DNA of 24,148 bases from Pseudomonadota bacterium (GTDB taxonomy: Bacteria; Verrucomicrobiota; Verrucomicrobiia; Chthoniobacterales; UBA6821). Positions 1 through 9,900 of this stretch are shown here, one piece after another. How positions within the stretch are numbered: the stretch's first letter is position 1; each line of letters starts with the position of its first letter. The notes beneath the pieces were generated by a model. It was not told the DNA's origin, ran no database searches, and saw nothing but the letters and a program-made list of their open reading frames with translations. A program made the translations under genes and the position numbers. The DNA is taken from contig RFPR01000011.1 of NCBI GenBank assembly GCA_009928265.1, positions 1-24,148 on the forward strand, written 5' to 3'.

Positions 1-11
1 TTAAAAAAGGA

Positions 12-94
12 TGGGCAGGAGTGGATTCGAACCACTGAAGGCGTAAGCCAGCGGATTTACAGTCCGCCCCGTTTGGCCACTTCGGTACCTACCC
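12..94 (-). tRNA. tRNA-Tyr (GTA anticodon)
   Basis: On the minus strand this folds as a class II tRNA. The 7-bp acceptor stem is GGGTAGG with CCTGCCC, and the discriminator base is A. The anticodon loop CTGTAAA gives anticodon GTA. There is a long variable arm, and the T loop is TTCGAAT. The long variable arm together with GTA identifies tyrosine. The 3' CCA is not encoded, since TCC follows the discriminator, so a CCA-adding enzyme is needed. A run of T residues lies directly downstream (positions 1-8 read on the minus strand) and could help end transcription. Confidence 0.96.
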
Positions 95-241
95 GTTTCC
101 TTTTTTATCCGAGGATGAAGGGGTGAGAAGAATGCAATCTCCGCTCCCCAGCGTCCATCAGAAAGTGAGCTTTTGCGGTTTCCCGTTGTGTTTTTCCTCT
201 TTGGGGTTTCTGTCCGGACCGGGGGATTCTATGCTCCGCCC

Positions 242-850
242 ATGAGCAAGGAGAACATCCAGGAACTGCCACCGAGCATTCCCGTGATGGTGCTTCCGGG
301 GGTGACGCTTTTTCCGAACGCCCTGCTGCCGCTCCATATTTTCGAGCCGCGTTACCGCATGATGCTGGAGGAGGCGCTGGGCGCTTCCCGCATACTCGCC
401 ATGGCGATGCCGCGCGACGAGGAGGAGCGGGAGGTCGAGTCAATCGCCGGGGCGGGGCTCGTAAGGGCCTGCATCCGCAACGAGGATGGCACATCCAATC
501 TCATCCTTCAGGGAATCTCGCGGGTCCGCTTCACCGGCTGGGACCAGAAGGAACCCCACCGTATCGCCCGCATCGAGCGGTTGCCCAGCACGGAAGGGGA
601 ACCGGTCGATCTCTCCGCGCAGGTCACGCGCCTGCACGCCCTCTGCTTGCGCTTCAAGGAGCAGGGCATTGATCTCCCTGCGCAGTTCGAGGCTTATCTG
701 AACCAGATCACCGACATCGGGGTGATCACCGATCTGGTCGCCTCGACGCTCATCGCGGATTCCTCCGTCCGTCAGTCACTGCTGGAGGAGACCGAGATCC
801 CTAGGCGTCTTGAGAAGCTTCTCGCGGGACTGAAACTCCAGCTCTCATGA
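242..850 (+). CDS. Lon N-terminal (LON substrate-binding) domain protein
   Basis: This protein of about 202 residues consists only of the N-terminal substrate-recognition domain of Lon (peptidase S16). It has no ATPase domain and no protease domain. The typical opening is present: PVMVLPGVTLFPNALLPLHIFEPRYRMM split over residues near 14-40, followed by beta-rich sequence such as GAGLVRACI and LILQGISRVRF and a helical C-terminus. Stand-alone LON-domain proteins are widespread and their exact role is unsettled; protein binding in the cytoplasm is the usual assumption. I chose the ATG at 242 because the LON domain starts just after it. A TTG at 173 would add 23 hydrophobic residues with no family counterpart. 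The last codons overlap the xseA start (ATGA), so the two genes are likely co-translated. Confidence 0.88.
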   Translation: MSKENIQELPPSIPVMVLPGVTLFPNALLPLHIFEPRYRMMLEEALGASRILAMAMPRDEEEREVESIAGAGLVRACIRNEDGTSNLILQGISRVRFTGWDQKEPHRIARIERLPSTEGEPVDLSAQVTRLHALCLRFKEQGIDLPAQFEAYLNQITDIGVITDLVASTLIADSSVRQSLLEETEIPRRLEKLLAGLKLQLS

Positions 851-2376
851 CGAAACGCTCCGGAAGCGACGATGGGGAAATGCTACTGGGCTTCGACATG
901 GCGCCCGTTCTTCCCGGGAAAAAAAAGGCGCCATCGGTTCTCAAAGCGGTTTCTGTTGCTCAGGCCGAAGAGTTGCCACAGCCCTCGGTCTCGGATTCCC
1001 TGCCCCAGAACCCAACTCCTAGCTCCGAGCTCCAAACATCTAAAGATCCCGAAGTTTTCTCTGTTACTAGGCTTACGCGTTACATCGCGGATCTACTGGA
1101 GGAGGGCATCGGATCGGTCTGGGTCGAGGGGGAAATTTCCAATCTCCGCGTCCAGTCCTCGGGTCACTCCTATTTCACGCTTAAGGACGCCTCCTCTCAA
1201 CTTTCCTGCGTGCTGTTCGCACGCACCGCATCCGGAATCGGCATCAGGCTGCGCGACGGTCAGCAGGTCCAGTTGCAGGGCAAGATCGGGGTCTACGAAC
1301 CGCGAGGCCAATACCAGCTTATCGTCCGGCTCGTTCAGGAAAAGGGAGTCGGAATGCTTCAGGCCCGCTTCGAGGAACTGAAGCGCCGTCTCGATGCCGA
1401 GGGGCTCTTTGCTCCGGAGAGGAAGCGCCCCCTGCCGCGCTTCCCCGGACGGATCGGGGTGGTGACCTCGCCGACAGGCGCGGCGATTAGGGATTTCCTC
1501 AACGTGCTCCACCGCCGCCATCCGGGACTGCGCGTGGTGATCCATCCCGTCCGCGTCCAGGGAAAGGGTGCTGCTGCCGAGATCGCCGCCGCGATTTCGG
1601 AATTTTCAACCGGATCCGATGTCCTCGGTGCGGTCGACGTGGTTGTCGTGACTCGTGGCGGAGGAAGCATTGAGGATCTCTGGGAATTCAATGAGGAGGT
1701 CGTAGCCCGCGCGATCGCCTCCTGCTCCGTGCCTGTCGTTAGCGCTGTCGGTCATGAAATCGACTTCACGATCGCAGATTTTTCCGCCGATTTCCGTGCC
1801 CCCACGCCGAGTGCCGCCGCTGAGATCCTGGCCGCCGACGGCGGGGAACTTATGGAGCGCTGCCGTGCTCTTGCCGTCCGGATCGGGCGGGAAGCCGTGA
1901 TCCATTGGGAGAGGCTTATCTCGCGGACCGACCTAGCCTTCTCGTCGACTCTATTCCGCGAACCGGCCCGCCGCATTGCCGAGATAGGCCAAACTCTCGA
2001 TCGCGCGGAGGAGGATCTGGAAGGTGTGCTCGGTAATCGTCTGGATGTGATCAGGAACAGGCTCTCGACCTCGGAGATCCAGCTTTCCTCCTCTCGACCC
2101 GATCATCACATTGCCGTCATGCGCCAGCAGGTGATCGCTGTCACCGATCGAATGGAGAATCATCTTCACCGTTTGCGGGAACGCGAGGCAGGGCGACTTG
2201 CCCGCGTGGAGTCGGCGCTTTGGGCGCTGAGTCCCAAGGCGACGCTCCGGAGGGGATTTAGCATTACCCGCTCCGCAGGTGGCCGTGTGCTCACCTCGGC
2301 TTCTCAAGTGAACAAGGGCGACCAGATCTTCACACAACTCGCCGAGGGCGAGATTGAATCGAAGGTCAGAGACTAA
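847..2376 (+). CDS. xseA: Exodeoxyribonuclease VII large subunit
   Basis: This is the large subunit of exonuclease VII, which degrades single-stranded DNA in both directions and acts in mismatch repair and recombination. It is 509 residues long, somewhat longer than the E. coli protein (about 456). From about residue 69 an OB-fold DNA-binding domain is seen (VFSVTRLTRYIADLL, VWVEGEISN, GHSYFTLKD). The catalytic core follows, with GRIGVVTSPTGAAIRD, VVVVTRGGGSIEDLW, SAVGHEIDFTIADF and APTPSAAAE. A long coiled-coil region comes next, then the C-terminal segment LRRGFSITR. The first 68 or so residues are a low-complexity, Pro/Ser/Lys-rich extension. The start overlaps the upstream LON-domain gene. 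No xseB small-subunit gene is adjacent. The stop codon overlaps the stop of the convergent glyS. Confidence 0.96.
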   Translation: MTKRSGSDDGEMLLGFDMAPVLPGKKKAPSVLKAVSVAQAEELPQPSVSDSLPQNPTPSSELQTSKDPEVFSVTRLTRYIADLLEEGIGSVWVEGEISNLRVQSSGHSYFTLKDASSQLSCVLFARTASGIGIRLRDGQQVQLQGKIGVYEPRGQYQLIVRLVQEKGVGMLQARFEELKRRLDAEGLFAPERKRPLPRFPGRIGVVTSPTGAAIRDFLNVLHRRHPGLRVVIHPVRVQGKGAAAEIAAAISEFSTGSDVLGAVDVVVVTRGGGSIEDLWEFNEEVVARAIASCSVPVVSAVGHEIDFTIADFSADFRAPTPSAAAEILAADGGELMERCRALAVRIGREAVIHWERLISRTDLAFSSTLFREPARRIAEIGQTLDRAEEDLEGVLGNRLDVIRNRLSTSEIQLSSSRPDHHIAVMRQQVIAVTDRMENHLHRLREREAGRLARVESALWALSPKATLRRGFSITRSAGGRVLTSASQVNKGDQIFTQLAEGEIESKVRD

Positions 2377-4142
2377 AGGATCTCGCTGAGTAGGAAGGGG
2401 AGTAGCTCTGAAATTGGAATGCGGCGCTGCTCCATGGAGTCGCGTTCGCGCAGGGTGACCGTGTCCTTTTGGGAACCGTCACCTTCACCGAGGGTCTCGA
2501 AGTCGATCGTCACTCCAAAAGGCGTTCCGACCTCGTCCTGACGGCGGTAGCGGCGTCCGATGGCGGCGGTTTCGTCGTAGAAGACGCTCATGTGGGGACG
2601 CAGCAGAGCGACGATCTCCTTGGCCTTGGCCACAAGCTCGGGCTTGTTCTTGAGCAGCGGGAAGACGCCGACCTTCACGGGGGCGACACGGGGATGGAAG
2701 CGGAGCACGGTGCGGGTCTCGCTCTTGCCCTTCTCGTCGGTGACCTCCTCCTCGTCGTAGGCGCTGGCGAGAATCGCGAGCGCAAGGCGGTCGAGTCCAG
2801 CTGAGGGCTCGATGACATGGGGAATGTAGAGTCCCTTGAAGAGCTTTGCGCACTGGGCCTCGATCTCCTCGCGGGTGGTCTCGGGGCTGGTGCGTGAGGC
2901 GTAAGTCTCTTCGACAAAGGATTGCTTCTGCTCCTCACTCATCGCGTCGCTGGCGGCCTTGAGTTCCTCGTCAAAGTATTCGAGCTGCTTGCCAGAGTGG
3001 GTCTGGTGCTGGGTGAGGTCGAAGGAACCGCGGGCCGCGATGCCCTCGAGCTCGTCGGTGCCGAAGGGGAACCTGAAGAGGATGTCGACGCAAGCCCGGG
3101 CGTAGTGAGCGAGGTCGGCCTTGGACTGCCAGTAGTAGTCTAGGACATCGGTGCCAAGGCCGATCGAGTGGTAGTAGGCGGTGCGCTGAGCTACCCAGTA
3201 GCGGTGCCACATTTCCCAGCCCCAGTCGGGCTTGGGCTCCGAGAGGTCGGCCCCCTCGCTCCAGGCGGCAACCTTGCCGTGGATCAGCTTCACGGCTTCG
3301 TCCGGCTTGATGAAGAACTCGAGCTCCATCTGCTCGAACTCACGGGAGCGGAAGGTGAAGTTCTTCGGCGTGACCTCGTTGCGGAATGCCTTCCCGATCT
3401 GGCCGATGCCGAACGGTACCTTCACGCGGGAGGAGTCGCAGACGTTCTTGAACTGGGCAAAGATCGCCTGAGCCGTCTCGGGGCGCAGGTAGGCGATATC
3501 GTTCTCCGTGGCAGTCGGGCCGACGTAGGTACGAAGCATCAGGTTGAAAGGACGGGCCTCGTTGAGCAGTCCTCCAGTCTCGGGATGAAAATCGACCGAT
3601 CTTTCGGCGACTTCGATTCGCTCCTCCCCGAGGAGTTCGATCTCGTCGGTCTTGCCGGCAGCGGCTCCCGCGTTCTGGGAGACAAGGAGGCGGACGCGTT
3701 TGCGGAAGCTCTCGATGTGCTCTCCTTCACGCATCAGGACGGTCAGTTCGCGGTCGAGAGCCCAACCGGAGGAAGCCTTTGCACCCTTGAAACGCATGAC
3801 CGATCCCGACTGCGGTTCGACGTGGTCGGCGCGGACGCGTTTGTTGGAGAGGGTGCACTCGCGCATCATGTCGGCGAAGGTGTCGACGTGTCCGCTGGCC
3901 TTCCAGATGGCCGGATGCATGATGATCGTGGCGTCGAGGCCCACCACGTCGTCGCGCTCGCGGGTCATGGCGCGCCACCAGGTATCGCGGATGTTACGCT
4001 TCAGTTCGGCACCGAGCGGGCCGTAGTCCCAGAAGCCGCCGATGCCGCCGTAGATCTCCGAGGACTGGTAGATGATGCCACGCCTCTTGCAGAGGCTCAC
4101 GAGCTTTTCCATACGGGTGTCGTTGGCGGGCGGTTTGGACAT
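2373..4142 (-). CDS. glyS: Glycyl-tRNA synthetase, single-chain (alpha2) type
   Basis: This cytoplasmic class II enzyme charges tRNA-Gly with glycine. It is the homodimeric single-polypeptide form (589 residues), not the alpha2/beta2 form of E. coli. Motif 1 is near residue 32 (GGFWDYGPLGAELKRN). Motif 2 follows (FRNEVTPKNFTFRSREFEQ), and motif 3 is IEPSAGLDRLALAIL. The C-terminal anticodon-binding domain begins near RFHPRVAPVKVGVFPLL. The glycine-pocket region LRPETAQAIFAQFKN is intact. The ATG at 4142 gives a normal N-terminus (KLVSLCKRRGIIYQSSEIYGG). It lies 93 nt downstream of the lipoprotein gene on the same strand. Its stop (TAG) overlaps the TAA of the convergent xseA, leaving no room for a terminator. 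Confidence 0.97.
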   Translation of the reverse strand: MSKPPANDTRMEKLVSLCKRRGIIYQSSEIYGGIGGFWDYGPLGAELKRNIRDTWWRAMTRERDDVVGLDATIIMHPAIWKASGHVDTFADMMRECTLSNKRVRADHVEPQSGSVMRFKGAKASSGWALDRELTVLMREGEHIESFRKRVRLLVSQNAGAAAGKTDEIELLGEERIEVAERSVDFHPETGGLLNEARPFNLMLRTYVGPTATENDIAYLRPETAQAIFAQFKNVCDSSRVKVPFGIGQIGKAFRNEVTPKNFTFRSREFEQMELEFFIKPDEAVKLIHGKVAAWSEGADLSEPKPDWGWEMWHRYWVAQRTAYYHSIGLGTDVLDYYWQSKADLAHYARACVDILFRFPFGTDELEGIAARGSFDLTQHQTHSGKQLEYFDEELKAASDAMSEEQKQSFVEETYASRTSPETTREEIEAQCAKLFKGLYIPHVIEPSAGLDRLALAILASAYDEEEVTDEKGKSETRTVLRFHPRVAPVKVGVFPLLKNKPELVAKAKEIVALLRPHMSVFYDETAAIGRRYRRQDEVGTPFGVTIDFETLGEGDGSQKDTVTLRERDSMEQRRIPISELLPFLLSEIL

Positions 4143-4235
4143 AGGAAAGAAGAGTTTAGACTGAATGCTTTGGGACTATGAGATGAAAAACAACGGGTGC
4201 CGGAAACGATGGCAAGGCTAACAGCCTGACAGGTT

Positions 4236-4826
4236 TCAGAACGACTCGCCGTTCAGTGTGACGCCGCCCGATTTGATCCAGATCACGCTACCGGGGATCG
4301 TATCACCGCCATGTTTCCGGTCGGAGACCACGTCGTAAGGGGCGAGCAAGGTGCCGGCTTTCAGCGCGTCGCGGATGTCGCGGCGCAGGTGGTAGGAGTC
4401 GAGTGTCTCCGCCGAGGGATCGAGTTGAAGTTCGCTTAGGCGGATCCGAGTGGCTCCGATGCCACCCGGGGGAGGGGTTCCCGGCGAGAGGAGTTCGTAA
4501 TGGAAGAGGGCATGTTTGCCGGCGGATTCCCCGGAGAGTGCTTTCGCCACGAGGATCGTGAATCCGTCGACCCTGCTGATCCAGCCATCATACTCCCCGG
4601 TAAGGGAGGCGCCACGTGTGAGGGTGATCCTGTAATGGCTCGCAGATGAGGGGGCGACGACGACGTGATAGTCGCGGCCTGACTTGTCCTTGGCGTCCCA
4701 TTGGCCCACAAGCCAAGTATCGATGTTTTGGGAGGGGCCTGAGGGGGGATTGTCGTAGAGACACCCCGAAAGCAGGAGGACGGCTCCCAGAAGCAGGGTT
4801 GAGGCGAGAATCCGGAGTCGGTTCAT
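4236..4826 (-). CDS. Small lipoprotein of unknown function
   Basis: The 196-residue product has a lipoprotein signal peptide: positive residues at the N-terminus, a hydrophobic stretch LLLGAVLLL, and a lipobox LSGC with the acylated cysteine at residue 22. The mature part begins with a short Pro/Ser-rich linker. A segment containing WLVGQWDAKDKSGRDYHVVV follows, and the rest looks beta-rich (YRITLTRG, GEYDGWISRVDGFTILVAKAL). This resembles small beta-barrel or lipocalin-like lipoproteins that begin with a G-x-W motif, but I do not recognise the family. It lies 34 nt after glgC and 93 nt before glyS on the same strand, so co-transcription is plausible. Membrane anchoring is inferred from the signal alone. 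Confidence 0.75.
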   Translation of the reverse strand: MNRLRILASTLLLGAVLLLSGCLYDNPPSGPSQNIDTWLVGQWDAKDKSGRDYHVVVAPSSASHYRITLTRGASLTGEYDGWISRVDGFTILVAKALSGESAGKHALFHYELLSPGTPPPGGIGATRIRLSELQLDPSAETLDSYHLRRDIRDALKAGTLLAPYDVVSDRKHGGDTIPGSVIWIKSGGVTLNGESF

Positions 4827-4860
4827 GAAAATGGTCGGTGCCGCGTCGCGGTCGGCGGCG

Positions 4861-6156
4861 TTAGATTTTTGTTCCCGGTGGAATCACCGAGTTCTTGGGG
4901 ATTACCACGATGCCGTCACGGATGTAATAGCCGGGACCCTCGGAATTGGCGTCCTTCTCGTGGGGAGTGATCACCACGCCGTCGCCGATGCGGGCATTCT
5001 TGTCGATGATCGCATCCTCGATCACGCAGTCGCGGCCGATGCCGATCGGTATCTCGCCGGGAGGAGTGCCTCCCTTGTCGCTTTCGTAGTAATCGGCACC
5101 CATCACGATGACGTTGCGAAGGCGGGCGCCGGGATGGATCAGGCTGCGGATACCGACGATGCACCGGTCGAGTTTGGCCGAACGGATCTGGCATCCGTCC
5201 GAAATCATGGCCCCATTGACCACGGTGTCCTGAACGACGCTTGCCGGAAGGAAACGCGACTGTGTGTAGATCGGCGCGCCGGGCGCGTAGAAGCTGTATA
5301 CCGGCTGAGGGTCACAGAGGTTGAGGTTGGCGTCGAAGAACGAGCGGATCGTCCCGATATCCTCCCAGTAGCCGCGGAAGATGTGGGCCTGCACGTTGCG
5401 GGAGCCGATGGCGGCGGGGATGATGTGCTTGCCGAAGTCCTCGAGATCGTTGTCGAGGCACTCGGCGAGGACCTGGCGGTTGAAGATATAGATCCCCATG
5501 TTGGCCAGGTAGAGCTCCTGCTGGTCCCATTCTTCCAGCTCACGGAGAAGTTCGGGCTTCATCCGCAGCTCCCCGAGAAGGGCGGGATCCTTGGGCTTTT
5601 CCACGAAACGTGTGATCCGGCGGGTGGCATCGGTCTCCATGATGCCAAAGCCGGTGGCCGCATCCCGGTTCACCGGAATGCAGGCGATGGTGAGCTCCGC
5701 ACCGCCCTGAATGTGCTGCTGAAGCAGATCCCGATAATCCATGCGGTAAAGCTGATCGCCCGAGAGGATAATGAAGTACTCATGGGTACCCTCAAGGAAG
5801 GTGCGAAGGTTCTGACGCACGGCGTCCGCAGTTCCCTGATACCAAGTGGAACCTTCCGGTGTTTGCTGGGCCGCCAGAATCTCGACGAAACTGGGACTAA
5901 AGTTGTCGAACTTGTAGCTCGCGTTGATATGACGGTGAAGCGAGGTGCTATTGAACTGCGTCAGCACATAGATGCCGCGGATGCCGGAGTTCAGGCAGTT
6001 GCTGATGGGCACGTCGACCAGGCGATATTTTCCACCGATCGGGACGGCGGGTTTGGCTCGGTCCTTGGTGAGGGGAAAAAGCCGGGTTCCAGCACCTCCG
6101 CCCATGATGATAGCGAGGGTGCGGGCAGCCGGCGCGAGGACGTGTTTGATGGACAT
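4861..6156 (-). CDS. glgC: Glucose-1-phosphate adenylyltransferase (ADP-glucose pyrophosphorylase)
   Basis: The enzyme makes ADP-glucose from ATP and glucose 1-phosphate, the committed step of bacterial glycogen synthesis. The 431 residues contain the nucleotidyltransferase signature GGGAGTRLFPLTKDRAKPA near residue 20, followed by VPIGGKYRLVDVPISN. Further motifs are ILSGDQLYRMDY (catalytic Asp region), RFVEKPKDP (sugar-phosphate binding) and YWEDIGTIRSFFDANLNL. The C-terminal left-handed beta-helix ends in VIPKNSVIPPGTKI. The overall pattern resembles the plant/cyanobacterial branch of the family. That is a judgement from the motifs, and the allosteric effector cannot be told from sequence alone. 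It is divergent from glmS across a 122-nt gap and is followed closely by the lipoprotein gene. Confidence 0.95.
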   Translation of the reverse strand: MSIKHVLAPAARTLAIIMGGGAGTRLFPLTKDRAKPAVPIGGKYRLVDVPISNCLNSGIRGIYVLTQFNSTSLHRHINASYKFDNFSPSFVEILAAQQTPEGSTWYQGTADAVRQNLRTFLEGTHEYFIILSGDQLYRMDYRDLLQQHIQGGAELTIACIPVNRDAATGFGIMETDATRRITRFVEKPKDPALLGELRMKPELLRELEEWDQQELYLANMGIYIFNRQVLAECLDNDLEDFGKHIIPAAIGSRNVQAHIFRGYWEDIGTIRSFFDANLNLCDPQPVYSFYAPGAPIYTQSRFLPASVVQDTVVNGAMISDGCQIRSAKLDRCIVGIRSLIHPGARLRNVIVMGADYYESDKGGTPPGEIPIGIGRDCVIEDAIIDKNARIGDGVVITPHEKDANSEGPGYYIRDGIVVIPKNSVIPPGTKI

Positions 6157-6203
6157 GATCCGGAAGGGGTTCAGATCTTGTATCTTGCGGAGGCTCTCAG
6201 CGT

Positions 6204-6231
6204 TTGTCAGTCTCTTTCATCCTAGGATAAC
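6204..6231 (+). promoter_or_regulatory. Candidate sigma70-type promoter of glmS
   Basis: A -35-like TTGTCA (6204-6209) and a -10-like GATAAC (6226-6231) are separated by 16 nt. They match the consensus at 5 of 6 and 4 of 6 positions. Initiation would fall near 6238, inside a perfect inverted repeat, leaving a leader of about 40 nt before the glmS start. Confidence 0.35.
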
Positions 6232-6250
6232 TACCCTTAAACAGGGTAGT
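6230..6250. repeat. Perfect inverted repeat between glgC and glmS
   Basis: ACTACCC and GGGTAGT, 7 bp each, flank the 7-nt spacer TTAAACA. The repeat overlaps the end of the candidate glmS -10 element and the expected start of transcription. It could be an operator or a leader hairpin at the 5' end of the glmS mRNA. No poly-T tract follows, so it is not an intrinsic terminator. Confidence 0.6.
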
Positions 6251-6278
6251 GGACTCCTCGGGCAACCCATCGAATATC

Positions 6279-8129
<1,851 letters not shown>

Positions 8130-8135
8130 GGATTC

Positions 8136-8153
8136 GGAGGATACCGCTCCTCC
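8136..8153 (+). repeat. Small inverted repeat in the glmS-rmuC gap
   Basis: GGAGGA (8136-8141) and TCCTCC (8148-8153) can form a 6-bp hairpin with a 6-nt loop. The purine arm is the only good Shine-Dalgarno-like sequence near rmuC, but it lies about 20 nt before the ATG and would be masked by the hairpin. Confidence 0.45.
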
Positions 8154-8160
8154 CTCCAGA

Positions 8161-9474
8161 ATGAATCCCATCCTCACGGCGCTTCTCGCTCTCCTGATCG
8201 GTCTGATCCCGTTCGTGTTCCTGCTACTGCGGCGGGCCGGAGGGGCCTCCGACAGCGGGGCGCTGAGGGAGCGCCTCTCGCTCCGGGAGCAGAGGATTGG
8301 GGAACTCGAGTCGGAGATTTCGCAGGTCCGCTCCCGCCTGGAGCAGGAGAGCGCAGCAAGGACGGGCGCGGAGACCTCGCTCGCCAAGGAGCGTGAGACC
8401 GCGGCCGAGAAGATCCAGCTCCTCACCGAGGCCAGGGAAGCACTCTCCAACCAGTTCAAGGCCCTCGCCGGCGAAATCCTCGAGGAGAAATCCAAGCGCT
8501 TTTCCGAGCAGAATCAGGAAAGCCTCGGGACCCTCCTTGATCCGCTCAAGGTCCAGCTCGGTGAATTCCGCAAGAAGGTCGAGGAAGTCTACGTGCAGGA
8601 AGGCAAGGACCGCGTGGAGCTCAAGAAACAGGTGGAGATGCTCGCCGAGCTCAACCGCACCATCGGCGAGGAGGCACGCAATCTCACCACCGCTCTCCAG
8701 GGATCCAACAAGGTCCAGGGCAACTACGGGGAACTCGTCCTCGAGAAGGTCCTCGAGGCCTCCGGCCTCCGCAAGGGACATGAGTACCACGTGCAGGTCA
8801 GTCATACGACCGAGGAGGGTCGCCGCCTCCAGCCCGACGTGGTGATTGAGTTGCCGGGGGATCGCCGCCTGGTGGTCGATTCCAAGATCTCACTCGACGC
8901 CTACCAGCAGGCTGTCACAGCGGAGGACGACGCTTCGCGCGAGACCTCTCTCAAGGCTCATATCGCCTCCCTCCAGACCCACATCCGCGGCCTCTCCGAG
9001 AAGAACTACCAGAAACTCTACGGACTCAAGTCGCTCGACTTCGTCATTATGTTCGTCCCACTGGAGCCAGCCTTCATGATGGCCGTCACCAACCAAAGAG
9101 ACCTCTTCGGGGATGCCTGGAACCGCAACGTGCTCCTGGTGAGCCCTTCCACGCTTCTCTTCGTGGTACGCACGGTCGCCCATCTCTGGAGGCAGGAGGC
9201 CCAGACCCGTAACGCTCAGGAAATTGCCGAGCAGGGGGCCTCCCTCTACGAGAAACTCGCGGGATTTGTGAAGGACCTGGACGACCTTGGTAGCCGGCTC
9301 CGTCAGGCCCAGGAATCCTACGACGGCGCCTATTCCAAGCTGTCGACCGGCAAGGACAACGCGATCCGTCAGGCACAGAAGCTCGTCCAACTCGGGGTAA
9401 AGCCCAAGAAATCCCTCCCGGAGCCACTTATTGAGAAAGCCCTCGAGGATCTCCCCAAGCTTGGGGAAAGCTAG
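8161..9474 (+). CDS. rmuC: RmuC-family DNA recombination protein
   Basis: RmuC proteins limit inversion at short inverted repeats and are predicted to contain a nuclease fold. This 437-residue protein begins with one membrane-spanning segment (residues about 4-24, LTALLALLIGLIPFVFLLL). A long Glu/Arg/Gln-rich coiled coil reaches to about residue 180. The RmuC core follows, with NYGELVLEKVLEASGL, DVVIELPGDRRLVVDSKIS (the PD-(D/E)XK-like stretch) and LDFVIMFVPLEPAF. The C-terminal segment KLSTGKDNAIRQAQKLVQLGVKPKK is typical of the family. The gene starts 31 nt after glmS on the same strand, so the two are probably co-transcribed, with the terminator at 9487 ending the unit. Confidence 0.93.
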   Translation: MNPILTALLALLIGLIPFVFLLLRRAGGASDSGALRERLSLREQRIGELESEISQVRSRLEQESAARTGAETSLAKERETAAEKIQLLTEAREALSNQFKALAGEILEEKSKRFSEQNQESLGTLLDPLKVQLGEFRKKVEEVYVQEGKDRVELKKQVEMLAELNRTIGEEARNLTTALQGSNKVQGNYGELVLEKVLEASGLRKGHEYHVQVSHTTEEGRRLQPDVVIELPGDRRLVVDSKISLDAYQQAVTAEDDASRETSLKAHIASLQTHIRGLSEKNYQKLYGLKSLDFVIMFVPLEPAFMMAVTNQRDLFGDAWNRNVLLVSPSTLLFVVRTVAHLWRQEAQTRNAQEIAEQGASLYEKLAGFVKDLDDLGSRLRQAQESYDGAYSKLSTGKDNAIRQAQKLVQLGVKPKKSLPEPLIEKALEDLPKLGES

Positions 9475-9486
9475 GAATCACGGCAC

Positions 9487-9523
9487 AAAAAAGCGGGACC
9501 CCCGTGAGGAGGCCCCGCCTTTT
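9487..9523. terminator. Bidirectional intrinsic terminator after rmuC and the RRM gene
   Basis: A GC-rich imperfect hairpin (GCGGGACC pairing with GGCCCCGC, with one bulge and one mismatch) is flanked by A-runs on the left and T-runs on the right. It therefore works on both strands. It sits between the convergent rmuC and RNA-binding-protein genes. Confidence 0.8.
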
Positions 9524-9537
9524 AATGAAGGGGTATT

Positions 9538-9855
9538 TTAGTACCGACGGGGACCGCGGTCGCGGTTGCCGCCGCCGAAGGAACGGCCTCCGCCACCGCC
9601 CTGGGGACGCTCCTCGCGGGGGCGTGCCTCGTTGACGTGCAGGTTGCGGCCCTGGAATTCCTTGCCCTCGAGGGCGTTAATGGCAGCCTGACCCTCGTCG
9701 GAACTGCTCATCGTGACGAAACCGAATCCGCGCGAGCGGCCGGTTTCGCGGTCGGACATGATGAAGACATCGGTTGGGTTGCCGTACTGCCCGAAGAGTT
9801 CGCGCAGATCCTGGTCATTGGTGTCGAAGGAGAGATTTCCTACGTAGAGTTTCAT
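9538..9855 (-). CDS. RRM-type RNA-binding protein with Gly/Arg-rich tail
   Basis: This 105-residue protein holds a single RNA recognition motif. RNP2 is LYVGNL (residues 3-8) and RNP1 is RGFGFVTM (42-49). The tail from about residue 80 is rich in Gly, Arg and Pro (GGGGGRSFGGGNRDRGPRRY). Such short RRM proteins are common in cyanobacteria and some other phyla, Verrucomicrobiota among them. In cyanobacteria several are cold-induced and bind single-stranded RNA. No Shine-Dalgarno precedes the ATG; the upstream sequence is a CA-rich stretch (ACCAACACACACAACACA). The upstream region has two short hairpins at 9901-9913 and 9926-9940, a possible structured mRNA leader. The exact RNA targets cannot be read from sequence. 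Confidence 0.92.
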   Translation of the reverse strand: MKLYVGNLSFDTNDQDLRELFGQYGNPTDVFIMSDRETGRSRGFGFVTMSSSDEGQAAINALEGKEFQGRNLHVNEARPREERPQGGGGGRSFGGGNRDRGPRRY

Positions 9856-9900
9856 TGTGTTGTGTGTGTTGGTGACGAAATTCCACTAATCAGAGCCGTT

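Noticed and set aside
173..241. TTG-initiated 23-residue extension of the LON-domain protein resembling a signal peptide
   Set aside because: LON-domain proteins are cytoplasmic and start near the later ATG; the extension lacks a basic start and a clear cleavage site.
3168..4181. Open frame of about 337 codons antisense to glyS
   Set aside because: Shadow of glyS; no domain and no plausible start context.
4825..6225. Open frame of about 466 codons antisense to glgC
   Set aside because: Mirror of glgC codons with no recognisable motif; glgC motifs on the minus strand are unambiguous.
6157..6278. glmS ribozyme upstream of glmS
   Set aside because: The gap is only 122 nt, shared with the divergent glgC promoter, and shows none of the ribozyme core sequence I would expect.
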